Shown piece by piece: positions 11,107 through 22,622 of a stretch of DNA of 64,000 nucleotides. The DNA comes from Muscardinus avellanarius. Taxonomy: Eukaryota > Chordata > Mammalia > Rodentia > Gliridae. The position numbers and the translations under genes were made by a program. Positions within the stretch are counted from its first letter, which is position 1, and the number at the start of each line of letters is the position of its first letter. Location of the stretch: contig OY726559.1 of NCBI GenBank assembly GCA_963383645.1, positions 110,258,235 to 110,322,234 of the forward strand, read 5' to 3'. The notes below the pieces were generated by a model that saw nothing but the letters and a program-made list of their open reading frames with translations, did no database searches and had not been told where the DNA came from.

Positions 11107-12095
11107 ATGACTACTGAGTGCTCACGGGACAGACTTGAAGGGACTATTTGGTGTGAAAAAAAAAGTTAATTCTGGTTAAGCTGAGAAGCAGCATAGCCTA
11201 AGACAAGCGGATGTGATATGCTGATCCAGAAGGGGGGGGACAGGACCAATGGGTGGACGTTATAAGCAGAAAGGCCTTCCCAATTGCAGAGAAGTGAGGA
11301 AGCACGCAGCCAGAGGGGAGGAATCACTTGCCAGGCTAGGGGAGAAAGTGTGCTGGGGAAGGAAGGGATGGGGCGGGCCTCGGGAGGCTGCCGGGCCGGC
11401 TCTGGGCGCAGAGAAGGGCTGGCGGCTGGGTAGAGACCGGTGCAGACGGGACCAGAGATGGGACACTGGGTTCTCAGCCTCCACTGTGGAGTCTCCACAG
11501 GTGTCTTGTTGAAGCCAAGAAAGGACTAGAATAAACATAGGGGAGGAGGTAAAGTTTTTGTTTCAACTACAGAGTCGATGCAGGGTCCATGCCAAGGAGG
11601 AACGGCTGGCTATGCCTAATGTGAATCCCAGTCTGTTCAAGCTCCTTCTCTCGGCGACAGGCCAGCTTGGCCATCAGCACCGGGTGCCCCGTTGGCCCAG
11701 TTAGTGATCGACCCTGACTCACCCCAGGAGACCTGCTCTGCCGGCACTCTGACCTCAGAGCTTCCTGTCCAAGGAGTGGACTTGCCCGGCCCCCCAACAG
11801 ACAGCAAGCCTCTGAGGACAGACCAGTGAGACAGCAGCCAGGCAAGGGTCACAGGGTTTAGAATTGGAAATGTGTGATAGGCCGGGCCCAGGCTAAAGGT
11901 GAGAGTCCTGGCAATCCTGCGGAGCAGGAGGGATCGGCGGAGAAGGCCTCAGCAGACAGCCAGCCCCGTCTTCACCTTGCAACCTAAGGGGCAAAGGCAA
12001 TGTCTGTCTTCCTTAGGCTGCAGGTAGGGGGCTGGCCATAAAACTAGAGGAGGCAGTCCTCTGCGTGGAGGAGACTCTGCGTTAGTCTGTCGTGT
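11104..12095. other. Unique intergenic sequence between UFC1 and DEDD
   Basis: About 1 kb without SINEs. Short open frames on both strands lack a recognised domain or splice context. Nothing coding was recognised. Confidence 0.4.
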
Positions 12096-12099
12096 TTTA

Positions 12100-12380
12100 T
12101 TCATTTATTTTGTGGTACTGGGGATGGAACCCAGGGACATTCAACCTCCGAGCTACACCCCCAGCCCTATTTTATATTCTTTGTTTTGAAATAGGGTCTC
12201 ACTGAGTTGCAGAGGGCCTCACTAAGTAGCTGAGGCTGTAAGCGAACCGCGATCCTCCGGTCTTATTGTCTTGCTAGGTTGATGAGCATCTTGCTACTTG
12301 CCAAGACTGTCCTTGAACCTGTGATCTGCCTGCCTCAGCCTCCCCAGCACTGGGATGACAGGCCTGTGCCACCGACTCTA
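12100..12380 (-). mobile_element. Two fused reverse SINE pieces
   Basis: A nearly complete copy (12100-12265) runs directly into a second linker and B1 end (12266-12380). Confidence 0.85.
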
Positions 12381-12386
12381 GTCCTT

Positions 12387-12600
12387 TATTTTTTTTTATT
12401 TTTTTTTTTTTGGTGGTACTGGGTGGGGGGGGGGACCCAGAGGCTTTCTACCTCCGGGCTATACTCCCAGACCTATTTTATATTTTTTATTTGGAAACAG
12501 GGTCTCACTAAGTAGCTGAGGCTGGCTTCAAACCTGCGCGATCCTCCTGTCTCAGCCTCCCAAGCGCGGGGATTACAAGCGTGCGCCACCACGCCCGGCT
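12387..12600 (-). mobile_element. B1-dID SINE with target-site duplication
   Basis: Reverse full-length copy with a T-rich start. The sequence tctagtccttta occurs on both sides, a target-site duplication. Confidence 0.93.
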
Positions 12601-12659
12601 CCGTCTAGTCCTTTAAATGGGGCGGGTTAAATGTGGAGAGGAGATGGACTGGTGGCAGC

Positions 12660-12862
12660 TTTTTTTTGGTGGTGGTACTGGGGTTCCTGGAAACCCTACC
12701 TCCGGGCTATACTCCCAGACTTATTTTATACTTTTTTTTTTTTTTTTTTTGGAAACAGGGTCTCTTAAGCCAGCACCGCTGGCTTCGAACTTGTGCCATC
12801 CTCCTGTCTCCGCCTCCCAAACATGGGGATTACAGTACAAACATAAGCCACCACGCCCGGCT
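12660..12862 (-). mobile_element. B1-dID SINE, variant B, reverse
   Basis: Begins ggtactggggttcctgg (the altered right half) and ends cacgcccggct, with a poly-T block in the linker. Confidence 0.93.
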
Positions 12863-13221
12863 AGCCAGTGTCCTTTTTGACAATGATGTGAAGAAAAAAA
12901 AAAAAACCAACACAGCAATATATTCAACTTTACAGACAATTCAATCCTGGCCTCACCACTTATCTATGAAGACAGTTTTCTCCAAATTTACAGAGACCTT
13001 GTTGCAAAATCCAGATGACATGTTTTGGTTCACATCTTGCCTGATCTGATACAAGTAAACATGCCTCCTTGCTTTCTTCTTCCTGACTTCCTTGTTCCTT
13101 TGTTTATTCCTCTCCAGCTTCCACCAGCCCGATATGCTCAAACCCTTCCCTATAGCCCCCAGCTCTACTTCCATGGATTCAGTAGCTATCTGCACACATA
13201 CACACACACTTCAAACCTTTT
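12863..13221. other. Unique intergenic sequence
   Basis: AT-richer than its surroundings; includes a poly(A) run near 12895. No gene recognised. Confidence 0.4.
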
Positions 13222-13436
13222 GGAGCCGGGGTGGTGGCGCACGCTTGTCATCCCAGCATTCGGGAGGTTGAGACAGGAGGATCGGAGTGTGCGGACAGCC
13301 GCAGCTACTTAGTGAGGCCCTTTGCAACTCACTGAGACCCTGTTTCAAAAATAAAGAATATAAAATAGGACTGGGGGTGTAGCTCGGAGGTAGATTGCAC
13401 CTGGGTTCCAGTCCCAATACTGAAAAAAAAAAAAAA
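13222..13436 (+). mobile_element. B1-dID SINE, forward
   Basis: Full-length copy from gagccggggtggtggcgcac to tccagtcccaatactg plus poly(A). Confidence 0.93.
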
Positions 13437-13629
13437 ATGTGTGTGTGTGTGTGTTTGGTGGTACTGGGGTTCCTGGAAGCCCTTCTACCTACACTCCCAG
13501 ACCTATTTTATACTTTGTATTTGGAAACAGGGTCTCCTAAGCCAGCACGGCTGGCTTCCACCCTGTGCAATCCTCCTGTCTCTGCCTCCCAAGCGCGGGG
13601 ATTACAAGCGTGCGCCACCACGCCTGGCA
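13437..13629 (-). mobile_element. B1-dID SINE, variant B, reverse
   Basis: Starts with a short (GT)n tract, then ggtactggggttcctgg; left end gcgccaccacgcctggc. It meets the forward copy at 13222-13436 head to head. Confidence 0.92.
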
Positions 13630-13789
13630 AACTTTTGTGCTTCTAACCTATACTGTCTAGTATTCGCTGTCTACCGGATATCCCACAGATGCCCGAAACT
13701 CATGCTCTCCCCTCGAACCAAAAAGAAAACAAAATTATTTCATATACCCTGATACAATCAAAGGCTCCTTACCCCCACCCCCAGCTTTT

Positions 13790-14203
13790 ATAGTACTAAG
13801 TCAATCCAAAGGTGTTTCACCACTGAGCAACACCCCCAGGCCATTTTTTTTTTTTTTTTTTTTTTACGGGTCTGGGGATAGAACCCAGGGGCATTCGACC
13901 TTCGAACTACACCCCCTGCCCTATTTTTTTTTTATTATTCTTTATTTTGAAACCGGGTCTCACTGAGTTGCAGAGACCCTTAATTAGTAGCTGAGGCTGT
14001 CTGCGAAACGCCATTCCCCGGTCTCAGCCTCCCAAATGCTGGGATTACAAGCGTGCGCCACCACGCCCGGCTAGGCCATTTTATTTTTAAATTCTGAGAC
14101 AGGGTCGCACACTAGGTTGCCTAGGCTGGCCTCAACTTGAGGTCCTCCTGCCCCAGGCTCCAGGTAGGTGGGGGTTTCAGGTAAGCACCACCCTGCCCGG
14201 CTT
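13790..14203 (-). mobile_element. Nested SINEs with target-site duplication
   Basis: An older reverse SINE (13790-13838 and 14075-14203) is split by a younger full copy at 13841-14074. The 10-mer aggccatttt occurs on both sides of the inner copy as its target-site duplication. Confidence 0.9.
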
Positions 14204-14213
14204 CACACTATTT

Positions 14214-14560
14214 CAGTACTGGGGCTTGAACTCGGGGCATTCTACCTCCAAGCTACACCCCAGCCCCATTTTTTTATTCTTTTATTTGAAACAGGGTCTC
14301 ACTTAAATTGCAGAGGGCCTCACCACACTCATTTTTTTCTTTTTCTTTTTTTCTTTTTGCAGTACCAGGGATAGAACCCAGAGGCATTCTACCTCCGAGC
14401 TCCATCCCCAGCCCTATCTTTTACTCTTTTTATTTTTGAAACAGGGTCTCACTGAGTTGCGAAGGGCCTTGCTAAGTAGCTGAGGTTGTCGGTGAATCGC
14501 GATCCTCTTGTCTCACCCTCCGGAGTGCTGGGATTACAAGCATGTGCCACCAAGCCGGCT
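14214..14560 (-). mobile_element. Two adjacent reverse SINEs
   Basis: A 3' truncated copy at 14214-14328 followed by a full one at 14330-14560 that starts with a T-rich tail and ends gtgccaccaagccggct. Confidence 0.9.
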
Positions 14561-14562
14561 TA

Positions 14563-14886
14563 AATTTGTATTTATTATTTATTGTGGCAGTGGGATTGAA
14601 TCCCACTAAACCCGTAGCCCTGTTTTATTTTTAGAAGCAGGGTCTTGCTAGGTTGCTGAAGAGTCTCACTACTTGCTGAGGCTGTCCTCAAGCCTGCAAT
14701 CCTCCTAATCCCAGCATTTGGGAGGAGGCTGAGACAGGGGGACCGCGGTTCGCGGACAGCCTCAGCTACTTAGTGAGGCACTCCGCAACTTAGTGAGACT
14801 TTATTTCAAATTACAGAATAAAAAATAGGGCTCTGGGGTCGAATGCCCCTGGGTTCCATGCCCAGACACGAAAATAAATAAGTAAA
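14563..14886. mobile_element. Head-to-head SINE pair
   Basis: A reverse copy (14563-14706) meets a forward copy (14707-14886) inside their B1 halves, forming a long imperfect inverted repeat. Confidence 0.85.
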
Positions 14887-14999
14887 ATACTATTGTGCAC
14901 ACGTTCGCTCAACCCTTCAAAGCCTCTCCATTGCCCGTAGGATAAACCGACTTACTTGGGCCGCCATAAGCCTGTCCCTCCCCAGGTCCCCGGCTGGCT

Positions 15000-15860
15000 G
15001 CGGGCCGCACCCGGCCGATGCGACCCGATCCCCTTCCCCACCGCCCCGCAGCGCCCGCCCGGCGACCCCTCCGCCGCCGCGGACGGCAGGATCAGGCCGA
15101 CAGGGCGGCGGGGCGACGGGGCCGCGCTCGGGGCGGCGGAGCGTGCGGACGGCCCCAGCGCGGGGCAAAGGTCAGCTGCTGCTCGTGACCCTTCACCCCG
15201 CTCGCGAGCCGCCCGTCCCCGGGCGATTCCGCCCTTAAGCGACATGGCTGCCGGCCGCGGCCTCCCGTGGGCTCGGGAAGGCGACCCGGCGGCCCGAGGG
15301 CCGGTCTTGCCAGCTTGCCCTCAAGCAAGATGGCGGCGGCCCCATTGTCAGGCGCGGCGTGAAGCCACGCAGGGCCCGCCGCCCCGCCGGCCGGTCTTGC
15401 CAGCTTGCCCTCAAGCAAGATGGCGGCGGCCCCATTGTCGGGCGCGGCGTGAAGCCGCGCAGGGCCCGCCGCCGGCCTCTGCCAGGCTGCCCTCACCCAG
15501 CATGGCGGCCGCGCTCATGCCCCGCTATGGCCGCGAAGCCGCCGCGCCCGGCCGGTTCCGGGGGCGCCGTGCAGGAGGCGCGCCCCAGCCCGCGGCGGCG
15601 GCGGGCGGCGGCGGAGCCCGGATGCGGCGGTGGCCCGGCGCGGCGCGGAGGGATCCAACATGGCGGCGCCGAGCCTGGGCCCGGAGTGAGGCGCGGCGGG
15701 CGGGGCGCGGCGGCGGCGGCGGCGGGCGGCGCCCGGCTCGGGAGGCGGCGGCGGCGGCGGCCCGGGCCTGGGAGGCCGGCGCAGGTGGGGCGGGCGGGAA
15801 GGGGCGCGGGCCGGCTGGGGGTGCCGAGTCGGGGTGCCCGGGGAAGGGGAAGTGAGCGGC
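15000..15860 (+). promoter_or_regulatory. DEDD: CpG-island promoter of DEDD
   Basis: Extremely CpG-rich region with many YY1-type aagatggcggc cores (15328, 15418) and two related atggcggc sites (15502, 15660). It lies about 8.5 kb upstream of the DEDD coding exons, the distance expected for DEDD's non-coding first exon. The plus-strand direction is inferred from gene order and the forward YY1 cores. The exact exon 1 borders are not resolved. Confidence 0.7.
15301..15480 (+). repeat. 90-bp tandem duplication in the DEDD promoter island
   Basis: Copy 1 (15301-15390) and copy 2 (15391-15480) match over their first 83 bases apart from two A/G changes. Each carries a YY1-like aagatggcggcgg core. 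A weaker third partial copy with ctgccctcacccagcatgg follows at 15481-15510. Confidence 0.95.
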
Positions 15861-17365
15861 GGCAGGAAAGTTTGGGAGGCGGAGGCGGCCTGGGACGGAG
15901 GCCGGCCGGCACGGCCGCCCGCTCGCTGGAGGAGCGGCGTCGGGCGGCCCAGCTGCGGCCGATCGGCCCCAGGCCCCGGCGCGGGCAGGGCCGAGGGGCA
16001 GGGTCTCCGGAGGCTGCACCTGGCCGGCCCCTCGGCCTGGCTGGGCAGGAAGGAGCCGTCCCGGGTCCGGGGGAGGAAAGCTGTGCTCGTTCGTAGCCCC
16101 AGACGCGGCTCTGCCCCTGCCCCCGTGCTGAGCGGAGGCTCTGAAGTCCGAGGAGGAAGGCGGAGAGGCAGGCTGGCACCCCGGCCGCGGGCAGGCTAAT
16201 TAAAGGAGTCCTTTCGCTCCCGGGCCTCCGGGCTGTCCTGCTGCTGGGAGGGAGGGGTCAGTACGCACATATTGGAAAAAGGTTCCCGGCTGAAACGTGG
16301 GTACTGACTGCCCCAGTGGGTGATGCGTCCTCGCTGTGGGCTGGTTAAAGGGGGAAGGCAGAATTTAGAATTTAATTCTGGTCTGTTCGGTGATGGTAAC
16401 GAAGTGCTTTCCTTGGCTGTCACCGCTTCCTCGCAGACCTAAAGATGGTCAGCTTTACTGTTGTGAGAGAGTGGATGGACTAAGGAGGTGTGGGGGGGGA
16501 GGTAGCAGAGGGTGGTGGGTTCTCCCAGAAGTTGTTGCTTTTGGGACCTGTCTTGCCACGACCCATCGGGACTGGAAATTCTTGGAGCTGGTATTATTTT
16601 GTGGGTTGACATGTAGATGATTGTGGAGGCTTGGGAGTTTTGTGCTGGGTGAGCTCTCTCCCTTCGCTTGGACTCCATCAATTCGGTTGACATGGCTTTA
16701 GGCTTCCCTGGGATTTGTGTGACTGAGATTGACCAACTCTATGAGCCTTTGAAGTTTCAAAATAAAGCTGAAATTTGACTCTTTCCCCTCCGGCCCCCCC
16801 TCATTTGCTTTTGTTTTTGTTTTTGCTTTTCTGCTGGCTTTGGAACTTGTGCTAGGACAAGACCCGGGACGCTCAGTGGCTTGCAGAGGTAAGTCAGTCG
16901 GGAACTTCTGATTGCCCTCCAACAATGGAAGGGGGTGGGAATGCCCCCGAAGTGTGTCAGGGTGGGGGCCGTCAGTAAGCCAAGGAAAAGGAGTTTCATG
17001 CACCTCAGGAGTGCGTTAAGATCTGCCGAGGCCACTTTCTCTCCAGGGAACTGGAGAGCGGGAAATTGGGCTTTGGGACAAGCCCCCAGCTTGAGTTTGT
17101 TAATGTCTTCTTGGTCAGCGCTGAGAACCTTTTATATAGGTGGGAAGCCTTCTGTCTACTCACTGGTCTATTGATGCAGCCCTTGGGGGCACCTTCCTTT
17201 GCCTGCAAAGATGTTTCTTTTTAGCTTTCTCTCTTCCCGCCCTTCAGAGTGCTTGGAGCATTTTGAGTTACATAGTATTTTGAAAACATACCATGTAACT
17301 CTGACTTCCAGATATTTGGTTACATTTTCCTACTGCTGCCAGCAGGAAAGCTTTGTGTACTCTCT
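15861..17365 (+). other. DEDD: DEDD 5' intron, unique part
   Basis: GC-rich at first, then ordinary sequence. No SINE until 17366 and no coding exon recognised. Additional non-coding DEDD exons could be present but were not identified. Confidence 0.4.
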
Positions 17366-17494
17366 TGGGTACTGGGGCTGGAACCCAGGGGCCTTCTACC
17401 TCCAAGCTGTCCCCCACCCCCAGCCCTGCTTTATTCTTTATTTTGGAATAGGGTCTCACTAAGTTGCGGAGGGCCTCACAGGTTGCGAGGCTGC
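17366..17494 (-). mobile_element. B1-dID SINE, reverse, truncated
   Basis: ggtactggggctggaaccc through the linker; lacks the B1 left end. Confidence 0.87.
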
Positions 17495-17533
17495 TTTGTG
17501 TACTCTTAACCATCTTTTAAGATTTTCCCTCCA

Positions 17534-17932
17534 TGCCGGGTGTGGTGGCGCACACTTGTAATCCCCGCACCTGGGAGGCGGAGACAGGAGGATCGCACAG
17601 GTTCAAAGCCAGCCGCGCTGGCTTAAGAGACCTTGTTTCCAAATAAAAATATAAAATAGGTCGGGGAGTGTCACCCGGAGGTAGAAGGGTTTCCAGGAAC
17701 CCCAGTACCACCACCCCCCAAAAAAAAAGATTTTCTCTCCAGGTGTGGTGGGGCATGCTTGTAATGCCAGTACTTGGGAGGCTGAGACAGAAGAATCTCA
17801 GGAGCAGCTACTTAGGCCTCTGCAACTTCTTGAGACCCTGTTTCAAAATAAAGAATAAAAAATAGGGCTGGAGGTATAGCTCGGAGGTAGGAGGCCCCTG
17901 GATTCCGTACCCCCCAGACATACACACACACA
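17534..17932 (+). mobile_element. Two forward B1-dID SINEs in tandem
   Basis: A variant B copy at 17534-17729 is followed by an ordinary copy at 17740-17932. The direct repeat gattttcyctcca before and after the first is its target-site duplication; gattttccca follows the second. Confidence 0.93.
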
Positions 17933-17962
17933 GATTTTCCCATATAGTTTTCATTTCAAGTT

Positions 17963-18182
17963 TTGTTTGTTTTTTCTTTTTGTGGTACTGGGGATGGAAC
18001 CCAGGGGCATTCTACCTCCGAGCTACACCCCTAGCCCTATTTTTTTATTCTTTATTGTGAAACAGGGTCTCACTGGGTTGCAAAGGGCCTCACTAAGTAG
18101 CTGAGGCTGTCCGCGAACCATGATCCTCCTGTCTCAGCCTCCCGAATGCTGGGATTACAAGCGTGTGTCACCACACCTGGCT
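17963..18182 (-). mobile_element. B1-dID SINE with target-site duplication
   Basis: Reverse full-length copy flanked by ttcaagtttt on both sides. Confidence 0.93.
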
Positions 18183-18721
18183 CCCTTCAAGTTTTAAGAT
18201 GACACTCTTTTACTTCTTCTACGTGACTTTTCTCTAAGGCCTCAGAGAATTGAATATCTCTAGTTCTGTGAAATTACAGCTACCATCCCTGTTGGGAAGA
18301 AACTAGAAACTAGAAAAGAAGAAACTTTTCAAGACATTACTTCTTTATTCTACGCGTCCTCCATCGGGGCTTCTGAGAAAGTCAGAGTGGCTCAAAAAGT
18401 CCAGATGTTACCGCTAGATGGGAGGAGACTAGACTGCTGGAGGTGGGATCCGTGAGGGAATGGCCATCGAGAGGAAGTCCTGGAGTCGAGACAGACTCCC
18501 AGCTGGCCCTTGGCTAGCTGGGAAAAACAAGCAAGCAAACAAACAAACTAGATCTCCAGGAGATACACCGATTCATGAGAATCAGTAATTCTCCTCGGAA
18601 ACCGTAGTGGGGGACTCGTGTGTCAGAGCCGGGCCAGCCAGCGGGGTCAGGCAGGACCCTGTCGTTGGAGTGTTTGTCTCCTGGTGTCTGGCACTGTCTC
18701 AGGTGCCAACACTCAGGTTCT
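18183..18721 (+). other. DEDD: DEDD intron, unique part
   Basis: No exon or repeat recognised apart from a short (CAAA)n run near 18535. Confidence 0.4.
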
Positions 18722-18930
18722 TTTGTGTGTGTGTGTGGTCCTGGGGGTGGAACCCAGAGGCTTTTCTACCACTGGGCTATACTCCCAGCCCTATTTTATA
18801 CTTTATTTGGAAACAGGGTCTCACTTAGTTGCTGAGAGGCTAAATAGCTGAGGCTGGCTTTGAACCTGCACAGTCCTCCTGTCTCAGCCTCCCAAGCTCG
18901 GGGATTACAGGCTGCGCCACTACGCCCAGC
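18722..18930 (-). mobile_element. B1-dID SINE, reverse
   Basis: Full-length copy after a short (GT)n run. The motif aggttctttt occurs on each side. Confidence 0.92.
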
Positions 18931-18942
18931 TCAGGTTCTTTT

Positions 18943-19138
18943 TGTTTGTTTGTTTCGGTACTGGGGGTGGAACCCAGGGGCATTCTACCTTCAAGTTATA
19001 CCCCCTGCCCTATTTTTTATACTTTATTTGAAACAGGGTCTCACTGAGTTGCAAAGGGCCTCACTAAGTGGCTGAGGCTGTCCTCCTGTCTCAGCCTCCT
19101 GAATGCTGGGATGACAAGTCTGCACCACCCCGCCCGGC
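18943..19138 (-). mobile_element. B1-dID SINE, reverse
   Basis: Full-length copy starting cggtactgggggtggaacc and ending ccccgcccggca, again next to ggttctttt. Confidence 0.92.
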
Positions 19139-20734
19139 ATTGGTTCTTTTCTAATCTAAGCAGAATTCTGATTCTTCTGTTAAGAGGGGAAGGAAGAGTC
19201 TCAGCGCTCTGATACCTTTCATTTAAGGTGTCTGTATTTTAAGCCGAGTCCCCTGTCGCAGAGAGCTGAGTATATTTTGGGTTAAGGCAGTTGTTCACAT
19301 TCTTTCAATCCTGAAGTTAGAGTCCTAGAGCCCCCCCTTGGGTGGCTGAGAGACCGAGGTGGTCCTAATGGGGCTGCCTGCCAGCCTGCACGCCAGCTCC
19401 TGCTGTTTGTGCAAGGGCGCACATGGGGATCGCCCTGCACCTTCTTCACTGAGGGAACAGTGAGCCTGCTCCTGGTCTGGCTTCAGGACTAGAGTGGCCC
19501 GGCATCTGGGAGCAGAAGCCTGCGTGCATGACTGGGGCGGTGTTTCTGACTCCTGGAGGCTCCTGGTTGGACTGGTTCAGAGTGCCTGTTAGCTGGACTT
19601 GAGCGAATGCACCCGCACTTCACCGGGCTCTCTGCCGGAAGACTGCGGGTTTGGGTAGGAGAGACCGCCAGGCTCCTTCTCCTGTTCTGGGCTGAGAAGT
19701 GCCCTCCCTCCCTCCTTTGGACTCTGCATCTCCGTCTCGTCCATGCACTGCTGACGTTTGGGGCCAGGTAGTTCTTTGTGGTGGGGACTGTCCTGTGCAC
19801 CCTCGGGTGCTTCATGGCATCCCTGGCCTTATTACGCGCTATAAGCATCCCCTCCCTGCAGGCACAGCCATCAGGTGTCCAACTTGCCCTGGTGGGAACC
19901 ACTGGCTCCAGGTTCTGATGGTTCCCGGTTCCTGGGTGATTCAGCATAGGTTCCAGTGGCTCTCCCCTGTTAATGTGGAGTTAGCTCACCTCGGGACTGA
20001 GGCTTATTATAGAATTGCGTCCATCGACGCGTAATTAGGGCCGTGGTGTTTTCCCTATTCTGCCTCATTTACCAGTCGCGAAGTGTGTGGGATACCGACG
20101 CCGTGTCTTCATCTCCCAGGGTGTAGACACTTGAATTGGGGAACTCTGTTGCAAGCTGCTCCTCTGATTGGTTGAATGTGAACGCTGCCCCACCTGTTCT
20201 CCTGGCTCCCATAACCAGCAGCTGGCCAAGGGAGCAGGTGGGCTGGGGCAGGCGAGGGCCGTGGCGGCGTGGGCAGGGGCGCTGTCCCTCAGTGCAGCAG
20301 CAGTGGACAGAAAGCAGCCAGCGGGCCAGTGGCATTGAGCGGCCGCTCAGCGCCCAGCTGTCCCAGGCTTCGACAGTACTGGCTGCACTTCCTCCTCAAC
20401 ATGTGAGGCCCGTGTGTGGGGTCGGTCTGGGGCTCCCCTGCCCTGCAGCGGATGTCTGTGCGCCCACCCTGGCCTGCTGAGGGAGCGGGGCCCGGCCTGG
20501 AGCAGCGTGTGCTCTTGTGGTCTTTCATCCTCGTTCCTTCCTACTGTCAAACCCAAGACCTAAGCGATGAGCCGGCCTTCAGTGACTGCCTCACTGCCCT
20601 CGGCTGCCTGCCTCGGTTCCTGTGGACAAGCTGCACAGAGAGCCCTTGCTCGGGCCTGGCGTCGAGAGTGCTCTGGCGTGGGGGCAGCCCTGCTGTAGCA
20701 TGTGTGCATGGTCACCGAGCTCTGTGTGTCTGGT
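19139..20734 (+). other. DEDD: DEDD intron, unique part
   Basis: About 1.6 kb without SINEs. Open frames on both strands up to about 150 codons show no recognised domain. Non-coding DEDD exons were not excluded. Confidence 0.4.
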
Positions 20735-20813
20735 TTGTTGTTGTTGTTGTTGTTTTGTGGTACTGAGGATGGAACCCAGGGGCATTCCACCTCCGAGCGA
20801 CACCTGCAGCCCT

Positions 20814-20846
<33 letters not shown>

Positions 20847-20946
20847 AGGGTTTCACTGAGTTGCTGAGGCTGGCCTCAAACCTATAATCCTCCTATCTCA
20901 GCCTCCCAAGCATTGGAATTACAGGCATATGCCAGTGCATCTGGCT
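20735..20946 (-). mobile_element. B1-dID SINE, reverse
   Basis: Starts with a (GTT)n tract, then ggtactgaggatggaaccc; has a long poly-T linker and ends at the catctggctc left end. Confidence 0.9.
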
Positions 20947-20964
20947 CATGGTGTGTGTGTGTGT

Positions 20965-21047
20965 GTATTTTTTTTTTTTTTTTTTTTTTTTTTGTGGTAC
21001 TAGAGGTGGAACCCAGAGGCTTTCTACCTCCGGGCTATACTCCCAGA

Positions 21048-21100
<53 letters not shown>

Positions 21101-21226
21101 TTGGAAACAGGGTCTTGCTAAGTTGCTGAGAACCTCACTAAGCTGAGGCTGGCTTCGAACCTGTGCGATCCTCCTGTCTCAGCCTCCCAAGCGCGAGGAT
21201 TACAAACGTGCGCCACCACGCCCAGC
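20965..21226 (-). mobile_element. B1-dID SINE carrying an (AT)n expansion
   Basis: Reverse full-length copy. The linker has expanded into an (AT)n run at about 21051-21096. Confidence 0.92.
21051..21096 (+). repeat. (AT)n microsatellite inside a SINE
   Basis: About 22 uninterrupted AT/TA units grown from the SINE linker sequence. Confidence 0.97.
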
Positions 21227-21234
21227 CATGATGC

Positions 21235-21441
21235 ATATTTTTTTGGTGGTACTGGGGATGGAACTCAGGAGCATTCGACCTGAAAGCTATACTCCAAGCA
21301 CTGCTTTTTATTCTTTATTTTGAAGCAGGGTCTCACTGAGTTGCAAAGAGCCTAAGTAGCTGAGGCTGTCCTTGAACCGCAGTCCTCTGGTCTCTGCCTC
21401 CTGAATGCTGGGATTACAAGTGTGCACCACCACACCTGGCC
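21235..21441 (-). mobile_element. B1-dID SINE, reverse
   Basis: Full-length copy, ggtactggggatggaactc to caccaccacacctggcc. Confidence 0.92.
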
Positions 21442-21879
21442 TGAGGTAATCTCTTAAGGATTAAATTCAGTTCAACAGCTGGTTGCTCTTAAAAAGTGCC
21501 AGGTTTCTGTCCCCTGGTGTGCGCCAGCGATTTGAAGATGAGTTTGACTTGGTCCCTCCCCATGGATCGCTCAGGGTCGAATGGGATAATAAATGCACAG
21601 AGCGTGAGTCCACGGATACAAAGTCTAGCGTTCCACAGCGCATAGAAGCTCTGCGCACCCAGCCTGGCTGCAGGATGCGTCGCGAAGGTGGCGTCTGAGT
21701 TGACCTACAGGATGAGCAAGAGGCTCCACCTGAAAGGGGCGCTATGGGTACGAAATGGAGGGGGGGCCACGGAGCAAGGGAATCACCTGCAGGAAGATGG
21801 AGAGGAGAGGCGAACTGCATGATGTGGGTGCTGCAAGCCAGCGGACGGTGCTGGAAAATAAAACTGGGCCTGCGAGAAT
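21442..21879 (+). other. DEDD: DEDD intron, unique part
   Basis: No exon, SINE or known repeat was recognised. Confidence 0.4.
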
Positions 21880-22064
21880 AGAGTGGGCACCCAGCTGCTC
21901 AGGAGGCTGGGGCCGGAGGAGCGCACATGTGAGGCCGGCCTGCGTAACTTAGGCGATTCTGTCTCTAAATAAGATGCAGATAGCGCTAGGGACGCATTTC
22001 AGTGGCAGGGCACGTGTCTGACATGCATGCCGGAGACCCTGGGTTTGATCTCAGTACCAAAATA
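21880..22064 (+). mobile_element. Old diverged ID-containing SINE
   Basis: Degraded forward copy; the right half agcgctagggacgcatttca through gtttgatctcagtacc is still recognisable as tRNA-like. Confidence 0.65.
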
Positions 22065-22330
22065 AAGTGGATGTGGGAGGTGAGGTTGGAGAGCAGGCCT
22101 GGTCTGGGAGCCCTGTGCCGCGGAGGGAGCTGGAGCCTGGGCGTTCTGCTGGGGAGCAGGCCGATAGACGGCCCCGGGGGGGAAACGGTGTAGTCAGTTG
22201 TGCGTTTGACCACTAGACAGGGGTTGGCCTCAGTGGGTTGGGTTGGTAGTAGGAGGTGGAGTGTGGCCCCAGCAAGTCGCTTGCCTGACACGGCCCTAGT
22301 TGTCCCAGCACTGCAGAAGGTAGAACAGCT

Positions 22331-22622
22331 TTGGCAGTGCTGGGAATTGAACCCAGGGCTTTGTGCATGTGCAGTGAGTGCTCTGCCCCTGAGCGACATC
22401 CCCAGCCCCAGAGAACTCTTAAAGAGGCGGTCGTAGCGGGCGTGGTGAGTGGTGCACACTTGTAATCAATCCAGTACTTGGGAGGCTGACACGGGAGGAT
22501 CACAGTTCAGGCCAGCCTCTGCAGCTCCAGAGCCCCTGTTTCAAAGTAAGGAATACAAAGGGGATGAAGCTCCGAGGTCCAGTGCCCCTGGTTTCCATCC
22601 CAGTACCGGAAAAAACAAAAAG
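22331..22622. mobile_element. Old reverse ID piece and a forward B1-dID SINE
   Basis: 22331-22414 is a reverse ID-like element (gctgggaattgaacccag). 22435-22622 is a forward full-length copy. Confidence 0.8.

Noticed and set aside
14956..16179. Several 130-300 codon open frames in the DEDD CpG island
   Set aside because: Overlapping frames on both strands with Ala/Gly/Arg/Pro-rich composition, no domain and no splice context. This is typical CpG-island noise.
19139..20734. An extra gene inside the DEDD intron
   Set aside because: Open frames up to about 150 codons were present on both strands, but none had a recognised domain or splice structure.
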